Assembly (NCBI RefSeq): GCF_026619435.1
Contig: NZ_JAOVZQ010000001.1
Location: 2,549,501 to 2,613,500 of the forward strand
Length of the DNA stretch: 64,000 bases
Source of the DNA: Hoeflea ulvae
Lineage (GTDB): Bacteria; Pseudomonadota; Alphaproteobacteria; Rhizobiales; Rhizobiaceae
Direction of reading: 5' to 3'
In this document: piece after piece, positions 28,587 through 38,413 of the stretch
How the letters are laid out: each line of letters starts with the position of its first letter
Position numbering within the stretch: the first letter of the stretch is position 1
Translations under genes and position numbers: made by a program
The notes under the pieces: generated by a model
Database searches by the model: none
Told to the model about the DNA's origin: nothing
Seen by the model: the letters and a program-made list of their open reading frames with translations, nothing else

Positions 28587-29837
28587 ATGACCAATTCCAC
28601 CCATGCCCCCGTTGAGGCCAATGACCGCGTTTACCCCTGGCCGAAAGTGACGGCCATTGCGATCTGCCTTGATGGCTGCGAGCCGGAATATCTTACCCAG
28701 GCGATCAAGGCCGGCCTGATGCCGACCCTGAAGCGAATGCGCGAGACCGGCACCGACAGGCTGGCCCATTCGGTGATCCCGAGTTTCACCAATCCCAACA
28801 ATCTCTCCATCGCCACCGGGCGCCCGCCGATCGTGCACGGCATTTGCGGCAATTATCTCTATGAACCCGAAACCGGCGAAGAGGTGATGATGAACGATGT
28901 GCGCTTCCTGCGCGCGCCGACGCTGTTTTCGAAATTCTACGAGGCTGGCGCCCGGGTCGCGATCGTCACCGCCAAGGACAAGCTGCGCGCGCTGCTCGGC
29001 GCCGGACTGAAATTCGACGAAGACCGGGCCAAATGTTTCTCGGCCGAGAAATCCGCCACATCGACCGCTGCGGAGCATGGCCAGGAAGCCGCCTCGAAAT
29101 GGCTCGGCATGGCGCAGCCGGAAGTCTATTCGGCCGATCTGTCGGAATTCGTCTTTGCCGCCGGCGTCAAGCTGCTGGCCGAGTGGAAGCCGGATGTGAT
29201 GTATCTCACCACCACCGACTATGTGCAGCACAAATATGCCCCCGAACAGCCCGAGGCGCAAAGCTTCTACGAGATGTTCGACAAATATCTCGCCGAGCTC
29301 GACGCCATGGGGGCTGCCATCGTGGTCACCGCCGACCACGGCATGAAGCCAAAACATCTGGCCGACGGCTCGCCGGCCGTGGTCTATGTCCAGGATCTGC
29401 TCGATCAATGGCTCGGCGAGGCCGCGGCGCGGCTGATCCTGCCGATCACCGACCCTTACGTGGTCCATCACGGCGCGCTTGGCTCCTTTGCCACCGCCTA
29501 TCTGCCGAAGGACGCCGATCAGGCCGATATCATTGCCAAGCTCAAGGCTACAGACGGCATCACCCATGTGCTGACCCGCGACGAGGCGGTGGAGCAATTC
29601 GAGCTGCCCGGCGACCGGATCGGCGACATCGTGCTGGTCTCGGGCGAAAACATGACCATCGGCACCTCGGCGCATCGCCATGATCTGGCAGCACTCAACG
29701 AACCGCTGCGCAGCCATGGCGGCTTGACCGAACAGGAAGTGCCTTTCATCGTCAACCGCGTCATAGATCTGCCGAGCCAGCCTGTGCTGCGCAATTTCGA
29801 TGCCTTCTTCTATGCCACCACCGCGGCAGCGCTCTGA
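28587..29837 (+). CDS. phnA: Phosphonoacetate hydrolase
   Basis: 416 residues of the alkaline phosphatase superfamily. It cleaves the C-P bond of phosphonoacetate, giving acetate and phosphate, with two metal ions. The metal Asp29 (CLDGCEPEY) and nucleophile Thr68 (SFTNPNNLSIATG) are present, and later ligands are in YLTTTDYVQHKY, VTADHGMKPKH and TSAHRHD. It lies 48 bases after phnW and 12 before phnY. The same three-gene set is established in Sinorhizobium meliloti for AEP use. Confidence 0.96.
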   Translation: MTNSTHAPVEANDRVYPWPKVTAIAICLDGCEPEYLTQAIKAGLMPTLKRMRETGTDRLAHSVIPSFTNPNNLSIATGRPPIVHGICGNYLYEPETGEEVMMNDVRFLRAPTLFSKFYEAGARVAIVTAKDKLRALLGAGLKFDEDRAKCFSAEKSATSTAAEHGQEAASKWLGMAQPEVYSADLSEFVFAAGVKLLAEWKPDVMYLTTTDYVQHKYAPEQPEAQSFYEMFDKYLAELDAMGAAIVVTADHGMKPKHLADGSPAVVYVQDLLDQWLGEAAARLILPITDPYVVHHGALGSFATAYLPKDADQADIIAKLKATDGITHVLTRDEAVEQFELPGDRIGDIVLVSGENMTIGTSAHRHDLAALNEPLRSHGGLTEQEVPFIVNRVIDLPSQPVLRNFDAFFYATTAAAL

Positions 29838-29849
29838 AAGGACCACCCC

Positions 29850-31331
29850 ATGAACGCCAGTGCTCCAGTCCATGATCCGCGCAGCCGCAAGCGGGAGATC
29901 CGCCATGAAGCCATGCGCATCGGCGGCGAAAAGATCTTCACCGACGCGGTGGTGGAGGTCCGCTACCCCTATACCGACGAGGTGATCGGCACGGTGCCCG
30001 CCGGCCAGGCGGAGCATGCGCGGCGTGCCTTCACCATCGCCGCCGCCTACAAGCCGAAGCTGTCACGTTATGAACGGCAGCAGATCCTGTTTCGCGCTGC
30101 CGAGCTGATCAGGGAGCGCCGCGAAGAGCTGGCCTATTGGCTGGTGCTGGAACTGGGCATCTGCTGGCAGCATGCGCTGTATGAGACCGGGCGCGCCTAT
30201 GATGTGTTCACGCTCGCGGGCCAGATGGCGATTCTTGATGATGGCCAGATCTTCTCCTGCGATCTGACGCCCCAGGGCAAGGAGCGCAAGATCTTCACCT
30301 TGCGCGAACCGGTCGGGGCGATTTCGGCGATCACGCCGTTCAACCATCCGCTCAACATGGTCAGCCACAAGATCGCCCCGGCGATCGCCACCAACAATTG
30401 CGTGGTCTGCAAGCCGACCGAACTGACGCCGCTGACGGCGATTGCGCTGGCCGACATTCTCTATGATGCCGGACTGCCGCACGAGATGTTCCAGGTTGTG
30501 ACCGGTTGGCCGAAGGATATCGGCGACGAGATGATCACCAATCCCGACATCGACATCATCACCTTCACCGGTGGCGTGCCGGTGGGCAAGATGATCGCCT
30601 CCAAGGCCGGCTACAAGCGCTGCGCGCTCGAGCTCGGCGGCAATGACCCGCTCATCATCCTCAATGACCTCTCCGACGAAGATCTTGAAAAGGCGGCAAC
30701 AATCGCCGTCGCCGGGGCGACGGGAAACTCCGGCCAGCGCTGCACCGCGGTCAAGCGCATCCTGGTGCAGGAAAGCGTTGCCGATCGCTTCGTGCCGATG
30801 GTGCTGGAGAAAGCCAAGAAACTGCGTTTCGGCGATCCGATGGATCCCGAGACACAATTGGGTTGCGTGGTTCACGCCAAGGCGGCCGAGACTTTTGAAA
30901 ACCGGGTCCATGACGCCGAAAGCCAGGGCGCAAAGATCCTCTACCATCCGGGCCGTCAGGGCGCGCTGCTGCCACCCATCGTCATCGACCATGTGCCGCA
31001 CGGTTCGGAACTGGTGATGGAGGAAACCTTTGGGCCGATCATCCCCATCGTCCGCGTGCCCGACAATGACATCGAGGTGATGGCGATCTCCAACAGCACC
31101 CAGTTCGGCCTGTCATCGGGCGTCTGCACCAATGATCTCAACCGGGCGATTGCCTTCGTCAACGGACTTGATGTCGGCACCGTCAATATCTGGGAACAGC
31201 CGGGCTATCGCATCGAGATGTCACCCTTCGGCGGCATCAAGGACAGCGGCAACGCGGTCAAGGAAGGCGTGCTGGAGGCGATGAAGTTCTTCACCAACGT
31301 CAAAACCTATTCGCTGCCATGGCCGCGCTGA
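29850..31331 (+). CDS. phnY: Phosphonoacetaldehyde dehydrogenase
   Basis: 493 residues of the aldehyde dehydrogenase family. It oxidises phosphonoacetaldehyde with NAD to phosphonoacetate, linking PhnW to PhnA. The catalytic Cys298 is in [12 protein letters not shown] and the general base Glu261 in ELGGNDP; the [12 protein letters not shown] site and FNHPLN block are also present. It follows phnA by 12 bases with an AAGGA ribosome site. Gene order and family assign phosphonoacetaldehyde as substrate with good confidence. Confidence 0.95.
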   Translation: MNASAPVHDPRSRKREIRHEAMRIGGEKIFTDAVVEVRYPYTDEVIGTVPAGQAEHARRAFTIAAAYKPKLSRYERQQILFRAAELIRERREELAYWLVLELGICWQHALYETGRAYDVFTLAGQMAILDDGQIFSCDLTPQGKERKIFTLREPVGAISAITPFNHPLNMVSHKIAPAIATNNCVVCKPTELTPLTAIALADILYDAGLPHEMFQVVTGWPKDIGDEMITNPDIDIITFTGGVPVGKMIASKAGYKRCALELGGNDPLIILNDLSDEDLEKAATIAVAGATGNSGQRCTAVKRILVQESVADRFVPMVLEKAKKLRFGDPMDPETQLGCVVHAKAAETFENRVHDAESQGAKILYHPGRQGALLPPIVIDHVPHGSELVMEETFGPIIPIVRVPDNDIEVMAISNSTQFGLSSGVCTNDLNRAIAFVNGLDVGTVNIWEQPGYRIEMSPFGGIKDSGNAVKEGVLEAMKFFTNVKTYSLPWPR

Positions 31332-31485
31332 GGCAAGGCCTTGCCGCTGTTCCGGCGGCAGGGTTGCGTTGTAAAAACAATGTGTTGGAGAGCAGAACGG
31401 ATTCAATCCGGCAGGCGCTTCATGTTGTGGTGCCGACTGTATTGCCGTGGCCTACGGGCTGCAGGTGCCGGCTGAAGGGTATGCG

Positions 31486-32838
31486 ATGAAGATCACCCAC
31501 ACCGAAGGCGAATCCAACACATCGGCAGCCCGGCGGGCCTGGGCCGCCAAGCATCCCGACGCGGCCACCCGCGATCTGTTAAAGCGCGACGCCGACGCCT
31601 TCCTGCACCAGAGCTTGTCGAGCCCCTGCGTCTCGACCATCGCCAAGGCCGAAGGCATCTGGATCGAGGATACGGCCGGCCGGCGCTACATGGATTTCCA
31701 CGGCAATTCGGTGCACCATATCGGCTACGCCCACCCGCGGCTGGTGGCCGCCATCAAGGACCAGCTCGACCAGCTTTCCTTTGCGCCGCGCCGCTTTGCC
31801 AATGATCCGGCCGTGACATTGGCCGAAAAGCTCGGGCAGATTGCGCCGGGTGATCTCAACAAGGTGCTGTTCACCACCGGTGGATCCGATGCCAACGAGG
31901 TCGCGCTGAAGATCGCCCGCGCTGCCACCGGGCGCTTCAAGACCGTGAGTTTCTGGGATGCGTTTCACGGCGCCGGCATGGGCGCTGCCAGCGTCGGCGG
32001 CGAGGCCACCTTTCGCAGCCACATTGCCGGACCGCTGATGGCCGGCACCGAACATGTCGCCCCCTTTGCCTGCTACCGCTGCCCCTACAACCATGCCGGC
32101 CCCGAGACCTGCGGGCTGGCCTGCGCGGGAATGGTCGACTATGTGCTCGACCGCGAAGGCGATGTGGCCGCCGTCATTGCCGAACCGATGCGCGCGGTCC
32201 CAACCGTTCCGCCGCCGGGGTTCTGGAAACAGGTGCGCGAGGCCTGCAATCGCCACGGCGCGCTTTTGATCATGGATGAAATTCCCACCGGGCTCGGCAA
32301 GACCGGGCGCATGTTCGCCTTCGAGCATGACGAGGTCATTCCCGATATCGTAACCTTGGGCAAGGCGCTCGGCGGCGGCATCCTGCCCATCGCTGCCGTT
32401 GTCGCGCGGCATGATCTCGATGTCTGCGGCGATTTCGCCATCGGACACTACACCCACGAGAAAAACCCGGTCACAGCCCGTGCAGCACTGACCACGATCC
32501 AGATCATCGAGGATGAGGGCCTGGTCGAACGTTCCGCCGAACTTGGTGCCTATGCCTTGAACCGGCTCCGGGCGTTTGCGCCGAAAAGCCCCTTCGTCGG
32601 CGATGTCAGGGGCCGGGGCCTGATGTTTGGGGTCGAGATTGTCGACGACCGCGAGACCCGGGCCGAGGGGCGTGACCGCGCCGAGCGGATCTATTACCGC
32701 TGTCTCGAAGCAGGGCTGAGTTTCAAGATTAGCGCCGGTTGCGTGCTGACGCTGTCGCCGCCGCTGACAATTGCCCGGCAGGATCTGGACCGGGCGCTGG
32801 ATATCGTCGAGACGGCCATCCTGGCGGAGACGGCCTAG
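31486..32838 (+). CDS. pbfA: PbfA-like PLP lyase, probable (R)-1-hydroxy-2-aminoethylphosphonate ammonia-lyase
   Basis: 450 residues of the class III aminotransferase fold. PLP Asp264 (LLIMDEIPTGLGKTG) and Lys293 (TLGKALGGG) are present. Class III enzymes in AEP clusters with phnW are known as PbfA lyases, which turn hydroxylated AEP into phosphonoacetaldehyde and ammonia, feeding the same pathway. An aminotransferase acting on another amine cannot be excluded. The start at 31486 has GAAGGG upstream; an earlier in-frame GTG at 31447 lacks one. It overlaps none of phnY (154 bases away) and is 3 bases from the next gene. Confidence 0.8.
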   Translation: MKITHTEGESNTSAARRAWAAKHPDAATRDLLKRDADAFLHQSLSSPCVSTIAKAEGIWIEDTAGRRYMDFHGNSVHHIGYAHPRLVAAIKDQLDQLSFAPRRFANDPAVTLAEKLGQIAPGDLNKVLFTTGGSDANEVALKIARAATGRFKTVSFWDAFHGAGMGAASVGGEATFRSHIAGPLMAGTEHVAPFACYRCPYNHAGPETCGLACAGMVDYVLDREGDVAAVIAEPMRAVPTVPPPGFWKQVREACNRHGALLIMDEIPTGLGKTGRMFAFEHDEVIPDIVTLGKALGGGILPIAAVVARHDLDVCGDFAIGHYTHEKNPVTARAALTTIQIIEDEGLVERSAELGAYALNRLRAFAPKSPFVGDVRGRGLMFGVEIVDDRETRAEGRDRAERIYYRCLEAGLSFKISAGCVLTLSPPLTIARQDLDRALDIVETAILAETA

Positions 32839-32841
32839 AAG

Positions 32842-33852
32842 ATGAAGATCATCCGCACCGACAGTGAACTGCAAACCCCGCATGTCGATACCGCCTTGCG
32901 TGAACAGGGCCATGATCTCACTCTGCTGCCCGATGGAGTGAGCGAGGCGGAACTGACGGATGCGGTGCGCGACGCTGATCTGATCCTGATGTGCTACACG
33001 CCGATCACCCGCCGCATACTGGAGGCCGCACCGCGCCTCAAGGGCATTGTCAAATATGGCGTCGGCATTGACGCGATCGACATCCCGGCCGCCATCGAGC
33101 ACGGCATCCCTGTGGTCAATATTCCCGAATATGCCGAGGAGACCGTCGCCGAAGGCGCCTTTGCGCTGATGATCGCGCTGGCCAGGAAGATGCAGCCGCT
33201 GGGACGCGCCATGCAGCGTGACGGCTGGGCCTGGCCCGAACAGCGCTGGCTGGCCTCCGACATTGCCGGCAAGACCGTCGGCATCGTTGGGCTTGGCAAG
33301 ATCGGCAAGAGCTTCGCCCGCATGGCGGGAGCCGGGTTCCGGGCCAATGTGATCGCCTACAATCCGGGCATGTCCGACGCGGAATTCGCGGCGGCGGGCG
33401 CGGCAAAACGCGAGGACCTGCGGCAATTGCTGTCGGAAAGCGATTTCGTGTCACTGCATTGCACCCTGAACGCGACCACCCGCGGGCTGATCGGCGAGGC
33501 GGAGCTCAAGGCCATGAAGCCAAGCGCCTATCTGATCAACACCTCGCGCGGCGCGCTGGTCGACGAAGCGGCGCTGCTCCGGGCGCTGGAAGAGGCATGG
33601 ATCGCAGGGGCCGGGCTCGATGTCTTTGCCGATGAGCCCTTGAAGCGCTCCGGTCATCCGCTGAGCCAGCTGTTCGCGCTCGAGCAGGTGATCGTCTCGC
33701 CGCATCTGACCTTTTACACCGAGGACGCCATGCGCCGGCTCGAGCATGAAACACTCGAGCGCTGCAGCGAAATTCTCTCCGGCAAGCCGACCTTGGTCAA
33801 ATCCCATGATCCCAGGCTTCGGGCGCAACGCAAAGGGGTGATGTTCGGCTGA
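32842..33852 (+). CDS. D-2-hydroxyacid dehydrogenase family protein
   Basis: 336 residues of the phosphoglycerate/formate dehydrogenase fold. The NAD motif is VGIVGLGKIGKSFARMAG (about 150-167), with the catalytic Arg in LINTSRGALVDEAAL, Glu in the DVFADEP region, and a His in SPHLTFYTEDA. It starts 3 bases after the PbfA-like gene, so both are translated together. The substrate is unknown. The position suggests a 2-hydroxy or 2-keto phosphonate, or removal of a side product of the AEP route; this is inference only. Confidence 0.85.
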   Translation: MKIIRTDSELQTPHVDTALREQGHDLTLLPDGVSEAELTDAVRDADLILMCYTPITRRILEAAPRLKGIVKYGVGIDAIDIPAAIEHGIPVVNIPEYAEETVAEGAFALMIALARKMQPLGRAMQRDGWAWPEQRWLASDIAGKTVGIVGLGKIGKSFARMAGAGFRANVIAYNPGMSDAEFAAAGAAKREDLRQLLSESDFVSLHCTLNATTRGLIGEAELKAMKPSAYLINTSRGALVDEAALLRALEEAWIAGAGLDVFADEPLKRSGHPLSQLFALEQVIVSPHLTFYTEDAMRRLEHETLERCSEILSGKPTLVKSHDPRLRAQRKGVMFG

Positions 33853-33874
33853 AAAAATCCACACAAAAATCATG

Positions 33875-33911
33875 GTAAAATCGATGCAATTATAAATTAA
33901 ATAGATTTTAC
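33875..33911. promoter_or_regulatory. Inverted repeat before the AEP importer genes
   Basis: GTAAAATC at 33875-33882 and its perfect reverse complement GATTTTAC at 33904-33911, 21 bases apart, in the AT-rich promoter region of phnS2. The octamer also occurs upstream of phnW, so it may be the binding site of the cluster's LysR regulator. Confidence 0.5.
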
Positions 33912-34089
33912 TTATTGATCGCCGGTTCTCACACTCCCCCTCGTACGGGTCCCCAAAAACCTATTCCTGTTTTGCCGCGATGGATTAAACTGGGACATCA
34001 ACAAGCCATTCCGGGACCTGTCGGAGGAATTTGAAAAGCAAGAAATCTGGAACCAAACAGCGCCAGCAGTCCATAAAAAGGGGAATAAA

Positions 34090-35112
34090 ATGACCATAAT
34101 GAACCGCTTGTACCTCACCGCCGCAATCTCGGCCCTCTGCACCAGCATGGCCTTCGCCGAAACCGAGCTGACCGTCTACACCGCCGTCGAAGCGGAAGAC
34201 CTGGCCCGTTACGCCGAGACCTTCAATCAGGATCATCCCGATATCAAGGTCAACTGGGTTCGCGATTCCACTGGAGTTATCACCGCCAAGCTTCTGGCTG
34301 AAAAGAACAATCCGCAGGCCGACATGGTCTGGGGCCTGGCCGCCACATCGCTCCTGGTGCTGAAAACCGAAGGCATGCTGGAGCCCTATGCGCCCGCCGG
34401 TCTTGACAAGCTTGATCCGAAATTCCGCGATGGCGACAACCCGCCTTCCTGGGTCGGCATGGATGCCTGGGTCGCTTCCGTCTGCTTCAACACGGTTGAG
34501 GGCGAAAAGCTCGGGCTGACCGCGCCGACGAGCTGGATGGATCTGACCAAGCCCGAATATGCCGGCCATGTGGTGATGCCGAACCCGGCCTCCTCGGGCA
34601 CCGGCTTCCTCGACGTCTCCTCCTGGCTGCAGATCTTCGGTGAGGAAAAGGGCTGGGAATTCATGGACGGGCTGCACAACAACATTGCCGCCTACACCCA
34701 TTCGGGCTCCAAGCCATGCAAGATGGCGGCTTCCGGTGAAACCGTGATCGGCGTGTCGTTTGCCTTCCGCGGCGCCAAGTCCAAGGCCGATGGCGCACCG
34801 ATCGACATCATCGTGCCGAGCGAAGGCATCGGCTGGGACATGGAAGCCTCGGCGCTGATCGCGGGTACCGCCAATGAAGAGGCGGCCAAGACGCTTCTTG
34901 ATTGGTCGATCACGCCCAAGGCCATGGAAATGTACAATGTCGGCTACGCCGTTGTTGCCATTCCGGGCATTGCCAAGCCGGTGGAATATTTCCCCGAAGG
35001 CATCACCGATGCAATGATCGACAACGACTTTGAATGGGCTGCCAACAACCGCTCCGCCATTCTGGAAGAGTGGACGAACCGCTACGACACCAAGTCCGAA
35101 CCCAAGGGCTGA
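34090..35112 (+). CDS. phnS2: 2-aminoethylphosphonate ABC transporter substrate-binding protein
   Basis: 340 residues with a signal peptide (cleavage after SMAFA). It belongs to the iron/AEP-type extracellular binding proteins (SBP_bac_6-like): AETELTVYTAVEAEDLARYAETFNQ, then DSTGVITAKLLAEKNNPQADMVWGLAATS. The context with phnWAY and a fused permease matches the PhnS2 (AepX) AEP uptake system rather than iron uptake. It is the first gene of a three-gene import operon with its own promoter region, and GGGGAA lies upstream of the ATG. Confidence 0.93.
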   Translation: MTIMNRLYLTAAISALCTSMAFAETELTVYTAVEAEDLARYAETFNQDHPDIKVNWVRDSTGVITAKLLAEKNNPQADMVWGLAATSLLVLKTEGMLEPYAPAGLDKLDPKFRDGDNPPSWVGMDAWVASVCFNTVEGEKLGLTAPTSWMDLTKPEYAGHVVMPNPASSGTGFLDVSSWLQIFGEEKGWEFMDGLHNNIAAYTHSGSKPCKMAASGETVIGVSFAFRGAKSKADGAPIDIIVPSEGIGWDMEASALIAGTANEEAAKTLLDWSITPKAMEMYNVGYAVVAIPGIAKPVEYFPEGITDAMIDNDFEWAANNRSAILEEWTNRYDTKSEPKG

Positions 35113-35192
35113 CCTTTCCGGTTGCCGAGCTCGGGGACGCAGTGCGGTGCGCTGCGCTGCGTCCCTCCACGTTCTCCATCTGGAAGAGTATA

Positions 35193-36317
35193 ATGATCTT
35201 GGACAAGACAGGCGGGGCGCAAGCCACTGTTGCTGATCCCGCGCCCTATTTGCAAATCAAGGGTCTCTGGAAGGCCTTTGGAGATTTTCTGGCGCTCAAG
35301 GATATCAACCTCGATATCCAGGCGGGCGAATTCATCTGTTTTCTCGGACCCTCGGGCTGCGGCAAGACCACCTTGCTGCGCGCCATTGCCGGGCTCGATC
35401 CGCAGACCCGCGGCGAGATCTGCCAGGGTGGCGTCGACATTTCCAGCCTGCCGCCGTCGCGGCGCGATTACGGCATCGTCTTCCAGTCCTATGCGCTGTT
35501 TCCCAATCTGACGGTTGCCCGCAACATCGCTTTCGGCCTCGAGAACACCGGGCGTCCGAAAGCCGAAATTGCCGCCCGCGTCAGCGAATTGCTCACCCTT
35601 GTCGGTCTGCCCGAACAGGCGGACAAATATCCAGCACAGCTGTCTGGCGGCCAGCAGCAGCGCATCGCGCTGGCCCGCGCCATCGCCATCAATCCCGGCC
35701 TGTTGCTGCTTGATGAGCCGCTGTCGGCGCTTGACGCCAAGGTGCGGGTCTATCTGCGCCACGAGATCAAGGACCTGCAGCGCAAGCTCGGCGTCACCAC
35801 CATCATGGTCACCCATGACCAGGAAGAAGCACTGTCGATGGCCGACCGCATCGTGGTCATGAACCATGGCACGGTCGAGCAGATCGGCACGCCGACCGAG
35901 ATCTACCGTCACCCGGCAACGCTGTTCGTTGCCGATTTCATCGGCGAAACCAACAAGGTGGCCTCGGTTTTGAAGAACGGCAAGGTGGCGCTGGGCGATC
36001 TGGCGCTGTCGACCGAAGCAACCGGCATTGCCGAAGGCGCAAATGTGACCATCGCGGTGCGTCCGGAAGACGTGGTGCCGCACAGCACAGAGGTGATGGG
36101 CGAGGGCGGGCTCAACATGTTGCCGGTGACCATCACCGACATGGAGTTTCTGGGATCGTTCTGGCGCAGCCATCTGCGCAGCCCGGTGCTTGGCGATGCG
36201 CCCCTGATCGCCAATTTCTCGATCAACGCCGTACGCCGGCTCGACATGAAGCCGGGCATTGATCTGGTGGTCGAACTGCCCGCCGAACGTGTCCTCGTAT
36301 TCCCCCGGGGGGAATGA
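35193..36317 (+). CDS. phnT2: AEP ABC transporter ATP-binding protein
   Basis: About 374 residues. The ABC domain has Walker A GPSGCGKTT, signature LSGGQQQRIALARAI and Walker B LLLLDEPLSALDAKVR. A C-terminal TOBE-like domain follows from about residue 270 (VRPEDVVPHS). The ATG at 35193 has GGAAGAG five bases upstream; a longer frame reaches back to 35034 but overlaps the binding-protein gene and lacks a ribosome site. Its stop overlaps the permease start as ATGA, indicating coupled translation. Confidence 0.94.
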   Translation: MILDKTGGAQATVADPAPYLQIKGLWKAFGDFLALKDINLDIQAGEFICFLGPSGCGKTTLLRAIAGLDPQTRGEICQGGVDISSLPPSRRDYGIVFQSYALFPNLTVARNIAFGLENTGRPKAEIAARVSELLTLVGLPEQADKYPAQLSGGQQQRIALARAIAINPGLLLLDEPLSALDAKVRVYLRHEIKDLQRKLGVTTIMVTHDQEEALSMADRIVVMNHGTVEQIGTPTEIYRHPATLFVADFIGETNKVASVLKNGKVALGDLALSTEATGIAEGANVTIAVRPEDVVPHSTEVMGEGGLNMLPVTITDMEFLGSFWRSHLRSPVLGDAPLIANFSINAVRRLDMKPGIDLVVELPAERVLVFPRGE

Positions 36318-38326
36318 ACATGACCGATGTCAGTCTGCCTGCCGGTCCCGCGATCAAGCTGAAACTCGATCGCGACGGGGTCATCAAGCGCCTGTTCATG
36401 GGCGTGATCGCGCTGTATCTCATCGTCGCGCTTGCCCTGCCGCTCTACACGATGCTGTCGAAAAGCTTCGTCACCTACAGCTTCGAACTCGACCGCTACG
36501 AGTTTCAGGTCAGCGACGAGGCCGGTGTCTTCGCCGCGCCTCCGGTCACCGCCGAAGCGCTCAACGCGCAGATGGGTTTGCTGACGGCTGACGATCTGGC
36601 GTCCAATTCGGACGGGCGGCTGTCGGTGACGGATTTCTTCCCCGACTTCAGTTTCCGCAGCCCGGTCAAATACCGGCTGCGCGGCACCACTGCCGACGCG
36701 CCCTATCTGGTCGGCCTCGATCTGCAGAACACCACCGAATGGCGCGAATATGATTCCAACACCTTCCGCCGGATCAACCTGCGCCCGGTCCAATCCGTCG
36801 GTCCGCAGAACTATGTCGAGTATTTCTCCAACCCGGCGCTGTTTTCCTCGATCGAGAATTCGGTGTTCATCGCCATCGTCAGCACCATATTGACCGTGGT
36901 CTTCGCCTTTGGCTTTGCCTATGCGCTCAACCGCAGCTGCATGCGGTTCAAGGGCTTTTTCCGGCTTGTCGCGATGATGCCGATCCTGGTGCCGTCGCTC
37001 TTGCCCGGCATCGCGCTGATCTATCTGTTCGGCAATCAGGGCATGCTCAAATCGCTGCTGATGGGCCAAAGCATCTATGGTCCTCTCGGCATTGTCATCG
37101 GCTCGGTGTTCTTTACCTTCCCGCATGCGATGATCATCATCACCACGGCGCTGTCGATTGCCGACCAGCGCCAGTATGAGGCGGCCGAAAGCCTGCGCGC
37201 CAGCCGGTGGCGGACCTTCTGGACCGTCACCATCCCGGGCGCCCGCTACGGCCTGATCTCCGCCGCCTTCGTCACCTTCACTCTGGTGATCACCGATTTC
37301 GGCCTGCCCAAGGTGATCGGCGGCCAGTACAACGTGCTGGCCATCGACATCTACAAGCAGGTGATCGGACAGCAGAATTTCGAAATGGGCGCGGTGGTCT
37401 CGGTGATCCTGCTGATCCCGGCGGTCCTGGCATTCTATGTCGACCGGCAGGTGCAGAAGAAACAGGTGTCGCTGCTGTCGGCCCGCTCGGTGCCCTACCA
37501 GCCCAAGCCCAACCGCAATTTCGAAGCCCTGTGTCTTGTCTGGTGCGGTCTGATGGCGGTCTTCATCGTCGGCATCATCGCCATTTGCCAATATGCCGCG
37601 CTGGTCAAGTTCTGGCCCTACAATCTCAGCCTCAGCCTAAACAATTACGCCTTCGACAAGATGGATGGCGGCGGCTGGGCGGCCTATTACAATTCGATCA
37701 AGCTCGCCGGGCTGACGGCGGTGTTCGGCACCCTCATCGTCTTCACCGGCGCCTATATGGTCGAAAAGATCGACGGCTTCAAAACCGGGCGCGGGGTGTT
37801 CCAGTTTCTCGCCATGCTGCCGATGGCGGTGCCGGGCATGGTGCTGGGACTGGCCTATATCTTCTTCTTCAACAATCCCGACAATCCGCTGAATTTCATC
37901 TACGGCACCATGATCATCCTGGTGGTCTCCACGGTCACCCATTTCTACACCGTTGGGCATCTGACCGCGCTGACGGCGCTCAAGCAGATCGATGCGGAAT
38001 TCGAGCCGGTGGCCAGTTCGCTGCGTCAGCCGTTCTACCGGCTGTTCACCCGGGTCACGGTGCCGGTCTGCATGCCGGCGATCCTGGATATCTCGATCTA
38101 CATGTTCGTCAACGCCATGACCACGGTGTCGGCGGTGGTGTTCATCTATTCGACCCACACGGCGCTGGCCTCGGTGGCGGTGCTGAACATGGATGACGCT
38201 GGCGACATCGCACCGGCTGCGGCAATGGGGATGATGATCTTCTACACCAATGCCGGCGCCCGGCTGCTGCACCTGTTCGCCTCGAAACGCATCCTTGGCC
38301 GCACCCAGGCCTGGCGCCTGCGCTGA
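36314..38326 (+). CDS. phnU2: AEP ABC transporter permease, two-domain fusion
   Basis: 670 residues. Two BPD_transp_1 permease domains are fused in one chain, each with an EAA loop (QYEAAESLRASRWRTFWTVTIPGARYG; QIDAEFEPVASSLRQPFYRLFTRVTVP). A periplasmic insert of about 130 residues follows the first membrane segment (roughly 55-180). The fused arrangement fits PhnU2 (AepW) and the iron-type family. It is translated from the ATG overlapping the phnT2 stop; a second ATG at 36320 is an alternative. It is the last gene of the AEP island and ends before a hairpin at 38414. Confidence 0.94.
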   Translation: MNMTDVSLPAGPAIKLKLDRDGVIKRLFMGVIALYLIVALALPLYTMLSKSFVTYSFELDRYEFQVSDEAGVFAAPPVTAEALNAQMGLLTADDLASNSDGRLSVTDFFPDFSFRSPVKYRLRGTTADAPYLVGLDLQNTTEWREYDSNTFRRINLRPVQSVGPQNYVEYFSNPALFSSIENSVFIAIVSTILTVVFAFGFAYALNRSCMRFKGFFRLVAMMPILVPSLLPGIALIYLFGNQGMLKSLLMGQSIYGPLGIVIGSVFFTFPHAMIIITTALSIADQRQYEAAESLRASRWRTFWTVTIPGARYGLISAAFVTFTLVITDFGLPKVIGGQYNVLAIDIYKQVIGQQNFEMGAVVSVILLIPAVLAFYVDRQVQKKQVSLLSARSVPYQPKPNRNFEALCLVWCGLMAVFIVGIIAICQYAALVKFWPYNLSLSLNNYAFDKMDGGGWAAYYNSIKLAGLTAVFGTLIVFTGAYMVEKIDGFKTGRGVFQFLAMLPMAVPGMVLGLAYIFFFNNPDNPLNFIYGTMIILVVSTVTHFYTVGHLTALTALKQIDAEFEPVASSLRQPFYRLFTRVTVPVCMPAILDISIYMFVNAMTTVSAVVFIYSTHTALASVAVLNMDDAGDIAPAAAMGMMIFYTNAGARLLHLFASKRILGRTQAWRLR

Positions 38327-38413
38327 AAGCCTGCCTGATCCGTGATCAAGGGATCAGTGAAGGCATGGCCGGCGTGGATTTTTGGCGCATGAGCACCGGT
38401 CTTTAAATCGAAA

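Noticed and set aside
31365..31390. TTGTAAAAACAA as another GntR operator
   Set aside because: The spacer is four bases instead of three and the surrounding promoter layout found at the two GntR sites is absent.
35034..36317. A longer phnT2 starting at 35034
   Set aside because: The extra 53 codons overlap the end of phnS2, lack a ribosome site and do not resemble an ABC ATPase N-terminus; the ATG at 35193 does.
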